A stretch of DNA of 64,000 nucleotides from CAMAVH01 sp036500145 (GTDB lineage Bacteria; Pseudomonadota; Alphaproteobacteria; SMXQ01): NCBI GenBank assembly GCA_036500145.1, contig DASYCO010000042.1:27871-91870 (forward strand). The letters run 5' to 3'. Shown in pieces: positions 62,445 to 64,000 of the stretch. The notes beneath the pieces were generated by a model. That model worked only from the letters and a program-made list of their open reading frames with translations, was not told the DNA's origin and searched no databases. Every line of letters starts with the position of its first letter. The first letter of the stretch is position 1. Position numbers and translations under genes: made by a program.

Positions 62445-62810
62445 CTATTCGTTCCAGTAGGTCGGCGCGTTGTAGTAGGTGTCGACGTTGCGGCCGTACT
62501 TCGGCGTCCATTCGACCTCGTCGTCGTAGCCCGGCGCGTTCTTGAGCAGCTCCTTGTCGATGTTCACGACATAGCCGCCCTTCTCCTTGCTGTAGTCCAG
62601 CACCGACCAGGGCAGCGGATAGTGCTTGTGCCCCATGCCGAGGAATCCGCCGAACGACATGATGGCGTATATGGAACGCCCGCTCACCTTGTCGATGATG
62701 ATGTCCTCGATGCTGCCGAGCTTGTCGCCTTCCAGGTTGTACACCGAACTGTCGATGACCTTCTCGGCGGGAATGAGGGAACCGGTGGTGATCTCCGTGA
62801 TGTCGGCCAT
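62445..62810 (-). CDS. PRC-barrel domain protein
   Basis: A 121-residue protein with one PRC-barrel: LIPAEKVIDSSVYNLEGDKLGSIEDIIIDKVSGRSIYAIMSFGGFLGMGHKHYPLPWSVL, spanning residues 12-70 and shown here for identification of position only in short parts (VYNLEGDKLG, YAIMSFGGFLG, HYPLPWSVL). The tail has PGYDDEVEW. Such stand-alone proteins are abundant in alphaproteobacteria, often stress-related, and unknown in target. ATG at 62810 with AGGAGC-type site on the minus strand. Confidence 0.88.
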   Translation of the reverse strand: MADITEITTGSLIPAEKVIDSSVYNLEGDKLGSIEDIIIDKVSGRSIYAIMSFGGFLGMGHKHYPLPWSVLDYSKEKGGYVVNIDKELLKNAPGYDDEVEWTPKYGRNVDTYYNAPTYWNE

Positions 62811-62975
62811 ATGTGCGCTCCTATGAGAGGGTTTTCTCCGGCGGGTGCGAGACGCGCAACCGAACGGTCAGGGTCTTTCCCTAACGCGAGCATGGAAGCG
62901 CTGTTCCCTCTCTCTCGAAATTGCCTCATTGAAACGGGTTCCTGCCGGCACGGCGAACGCAGAGAAGACGCTGCG

Positions 62976-63281
62976 CTATACGGCAGAAAAGGCCTGGGCC
63001 AAAGCCGCGAGGGCGAAGTAGCCGAGCATCTCGTCCCAGCGGTTGGGGGCCGGGCCGCGAAAGCGTTCGCCGCAGAGGGCCGCAAGGAACGCCGTCACCA
63101 CCGCGGCGCCGGCCATGCCGCCGGCACAGGTGCCGTCGGTGAAATGCTCGGGCTGGCGCACCATCCAGAGAGTGAGGAAGGCCGTGGTGACGCAGAAACG
63201 GCCGATGACCATGCGCGAGATCGCCCTGGGGTCCGCCTGGCCCCGGGCCGGCGGCGCGCTCCGTTCCTGCTGGTTCGACAT
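62976..63281 (-). CDS. Small membrane protein of unknown function
   Basis: A 101-residue protein. The N-terminal 40 or so residues are hydrophilic (MSNQQERSAPPARG), followed by a hydrophobic stretch (MVIGRFCVTTAFLTLWMV), another (GGMAGAAVVTAFLAALCG) and a C-terminal helix (GYFALAALAQAFSA). About three membrane segments. No family recognised. It starts 10 bp after the stop of the next small gene, same strand, so they are probably cotranscribed. The longer frame to 63401 overlaps that gene and is unlikely. Confidence 0.6.
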   Translation of the reverse strand: MSNQQERSAPPARGQADPRAISRMVIGRFCVTTAFLTLWMVRQPEHFTDGTCAGGMAGAAVVTAFLAALCGERFRGPAPNRWDEMLGYFALAALAQAFSAV

Positions 63282-63291
63282 GGGCGCTGGA

Positions 63292-63597
63292 TCACGTGGC
63301 CGGGCGGGAGCCCAGGCTGCAGAGCTCGCGCGCGATGCGGCCGTCCGGCAGCGCGATGAACAGGCTGTAGTATCCCCATGTCCGCGCCGTCTTGCGGGCA
63401 AAGCCTACGGCGTCCTTGCGGCTCGGGAAGGAGGCCTCGATCTCGCCGCCTTCCTTGCGGACGCACCATTGGTCGCGGGAGTTGCGGAACACCCACAGGA
63501 CGACCGGATCGTCCTGCGATTCCCGCTCGGCGGAACAGGCCATGATGGCCTCGAACATCAACCGCCGATCCGCCGCCGTTGCCGGTTTCCCTGCCAT
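63292..63597 (-). CDS. Small uncharacterised protein
   Basis: A 101-residue soluble protein. The middle (WCVRKEGGEIEASFPSRKDAVGFARKTA) has the short beta-beta-alpha look of DUF2188-type proteins, followed by YSLFIALPDGRIARELCSLG. The resemblance is weak and from memory. First gene of a probable two-gene unit with the membrane protein at 62976. Codon third positions are G/C-rich as in neighbours. Confidence 0.65.
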   Translation of the reverse strand: MAGKPATAADRRLMFEAIMACSAERESQDDPVVLWVFRNSRDQWCVRKEGGEIEASFPSRKDAVGFARKTARTWGYYSLFIALPDGRIARELCSLGSRPAT

Positions 63598-63686
63598 CTC
63601 GCCGCCTGCTGACTGAATGGCGCATCAGTAGCGGCGAGTGGCGTAAAGAATCGAGAGGGCTTGCCTTCCGGGCGCGTAAAGATTCC

Positions 63687-63708
63687 ATCTAGGCTTGCTG
63701 ACCTAGAT
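63687..63708 (-). terminator. Hairpin overlapping the stop codon of the right-edge gene
   Basis: ATCTAGG (63687-63693) pairs with CCTAGAT (63702-63708) around 8 nt. The right arm contains the stop codon of the gene at 63703. On the minus strand the tail is GGAATCTTTACG, only moderately T-rich. A plausible terminator but not a strong one. Confidence 0.4.
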
Positions 63709-64000
63709 TCGCGACCTGGCCAAGCTTGAGGGGACAAAGATCTCCTCGACGGTCAGCCTGCGGTCGGCCAGGCCCTGGTCCTGGTGGTAGCGCATGAAGG
63801 TCTCGACCGTCTTGCGGTTCTTCTCCAGGCCATAGGGCCAGTAGTCCGTTCCCATGAATTCCTGCGCCTCGGCGACGACGCCGTCGATCCAGGGATAGGT
63901 GGCCATCGGCTCGTTCTCCTCGAGCAGGCGCTCGATCGCCATGTCCTTGGCCTGCTCGAAGGCCTTGAACAGGCTCGCCGGCAGCCAGGGCAGCGCCGCC
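63703..64000 (-). CDS. 4,5-dihydroxyphthalate decarboxylase-like protein (C-terminal part, runs off right edge)
   Basis: The frame is open to the right edge and reads ALPWLPASLFKAFEQAKDMA and on to WIDGVVAEAQEFMGTDYWPYGLEKN, in pieces, then TVETFMRYHQDQGLADRRLTVEEIFVPSSL at the end. The last 60 residues match the conserved C-terminus of 4,5-dihydroxyphthalate decarboxylase-like proteins, which are related to periplasmic binding proteins and may bind or decarboxylate aromatic acids. The start lies beyond 64000. An internal ATG at 63942 is not the true start. Confidence 0.82.
   Translation of the reverse strand, partial: AALPWLPASLFKAFEQAKDMAIERLLEENEPMATYPWIDGVVAEAQEFMGTDYWPYGLEKNRKTVETFMRYHQDQGLADRRLTVEEIFVPSSLARSRI

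Overview
The window is a gene-dense, GC-rich chromosomal segment, about 90% coding with G/C-ending codons throughout. It most resembles an alphaproteobacterium, probably in or near the Rhodospirillales. That assignment is inference. It rests on the PhaR/PhaB/PhaA/PhaC polyhydroxyalkanoate genes, a CheZ-bearing chemotaxis operon with a CheA-receiver hybrid, the GNAT-C39 peptidase plus RimK-like pair, and tripartite tricarboxylate transport. There is no rRNA, tRNA, insertion sequence, prophage or CRISPR array that I can see.

Layout. 1-2.4 kb: a SAM methyltransferase running off the left edge, glyoxalase II (gloB), a glutathione S-transferase and a DUF985 cupin. 2.4-7.2 kb: PHA locus with phaB and phaA, a PHA synthase with basic tails at both ends, and the divergent regulator phaR. 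7.2-11.4 kb: an MHYT-domain histidine kinase, an omega-amino acid aminotransferase and an orphan small gene behind an AT-rich leader. 11.5-16.8 kb: a glycan operon of two GT4 glycosyltransferases, an AsnB-type amidotransferase and a methyltransferase, with overlapping starts and stops. 16.9-19.8 kb: a GNAT-C39 peptidase fusion and a RimK-like ATP-grasp ligase, a probable peptide or amide-bond modification pair of unknown product. 19.9-22.5 kb: an NMT1/THI5-type ABC importer. 22.5-27.3 kb: MFS transporter, acetyltransferase, beta-carbonic anhydrase, and a split signalling cluster (membrane sensor-like protein, a 72-residue phosphoacceptor-only kinase fragment and a divergent NarL-type regulator). 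27.7-35.7 kb: chemotaxis operon cheW-cheA-cheY-cheB-cheR-cheY-cheZ plus a conserved uncharacterised 356-residue protein. 35.8-39.6 kb: a three-subunit membrane-bound FAD dehydrogenase of the gluconate dehydrogenase type. 39.8-42.2 kb: VOC protein and gamma-glutamyltransferase. 42.2-49.6 kb: a probable aromatic or ring-cleavage catabolic locus (extradiol dioxygenase-like VOC, FAH hydrolase, LVIVD protein, ABC importer lacking its ATPase, divergent atypical SDR and RidA). 49.8-53.5 kb: a cyclic-nucleotide-domain/thioredoxin-reductase-like fusion, a UBP zinc-finger gene interrupted by an in-frame UGA, and an ABC-2 exporter. 53.7-64 kb: membrane protein, Lhr helicase, DUF3175 protein, a TctA-TctB fusion, a VOC gene behind a tandem-repeat leader, a PRC-barrel protein, small uncharacterised genes and the C-terminus of a 4,5-dihydroxyphthalate decarboxylase-like protein.

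The most unusual signals are these. The UBP zinc-finger gene has a UGA where the family has a conserved tryptophan, coding continues perfectly beyond it, and a 12-bp hairpin starts seven bases downstream. A histidine kinase is reduced to its phosphoacceptor helix pair. The GNAT-C39/RimK pair sits next to a glycan operon. An SDR lacks the Tyr/Lys catalytic pair. A 15/16-bp tandem repeat lies just upstream of a ribosome binding site. Start sites were chosen by eye from Shine-Dalgarno spacing, overlaps and family length. Residue positions marked 'about' are estimates.
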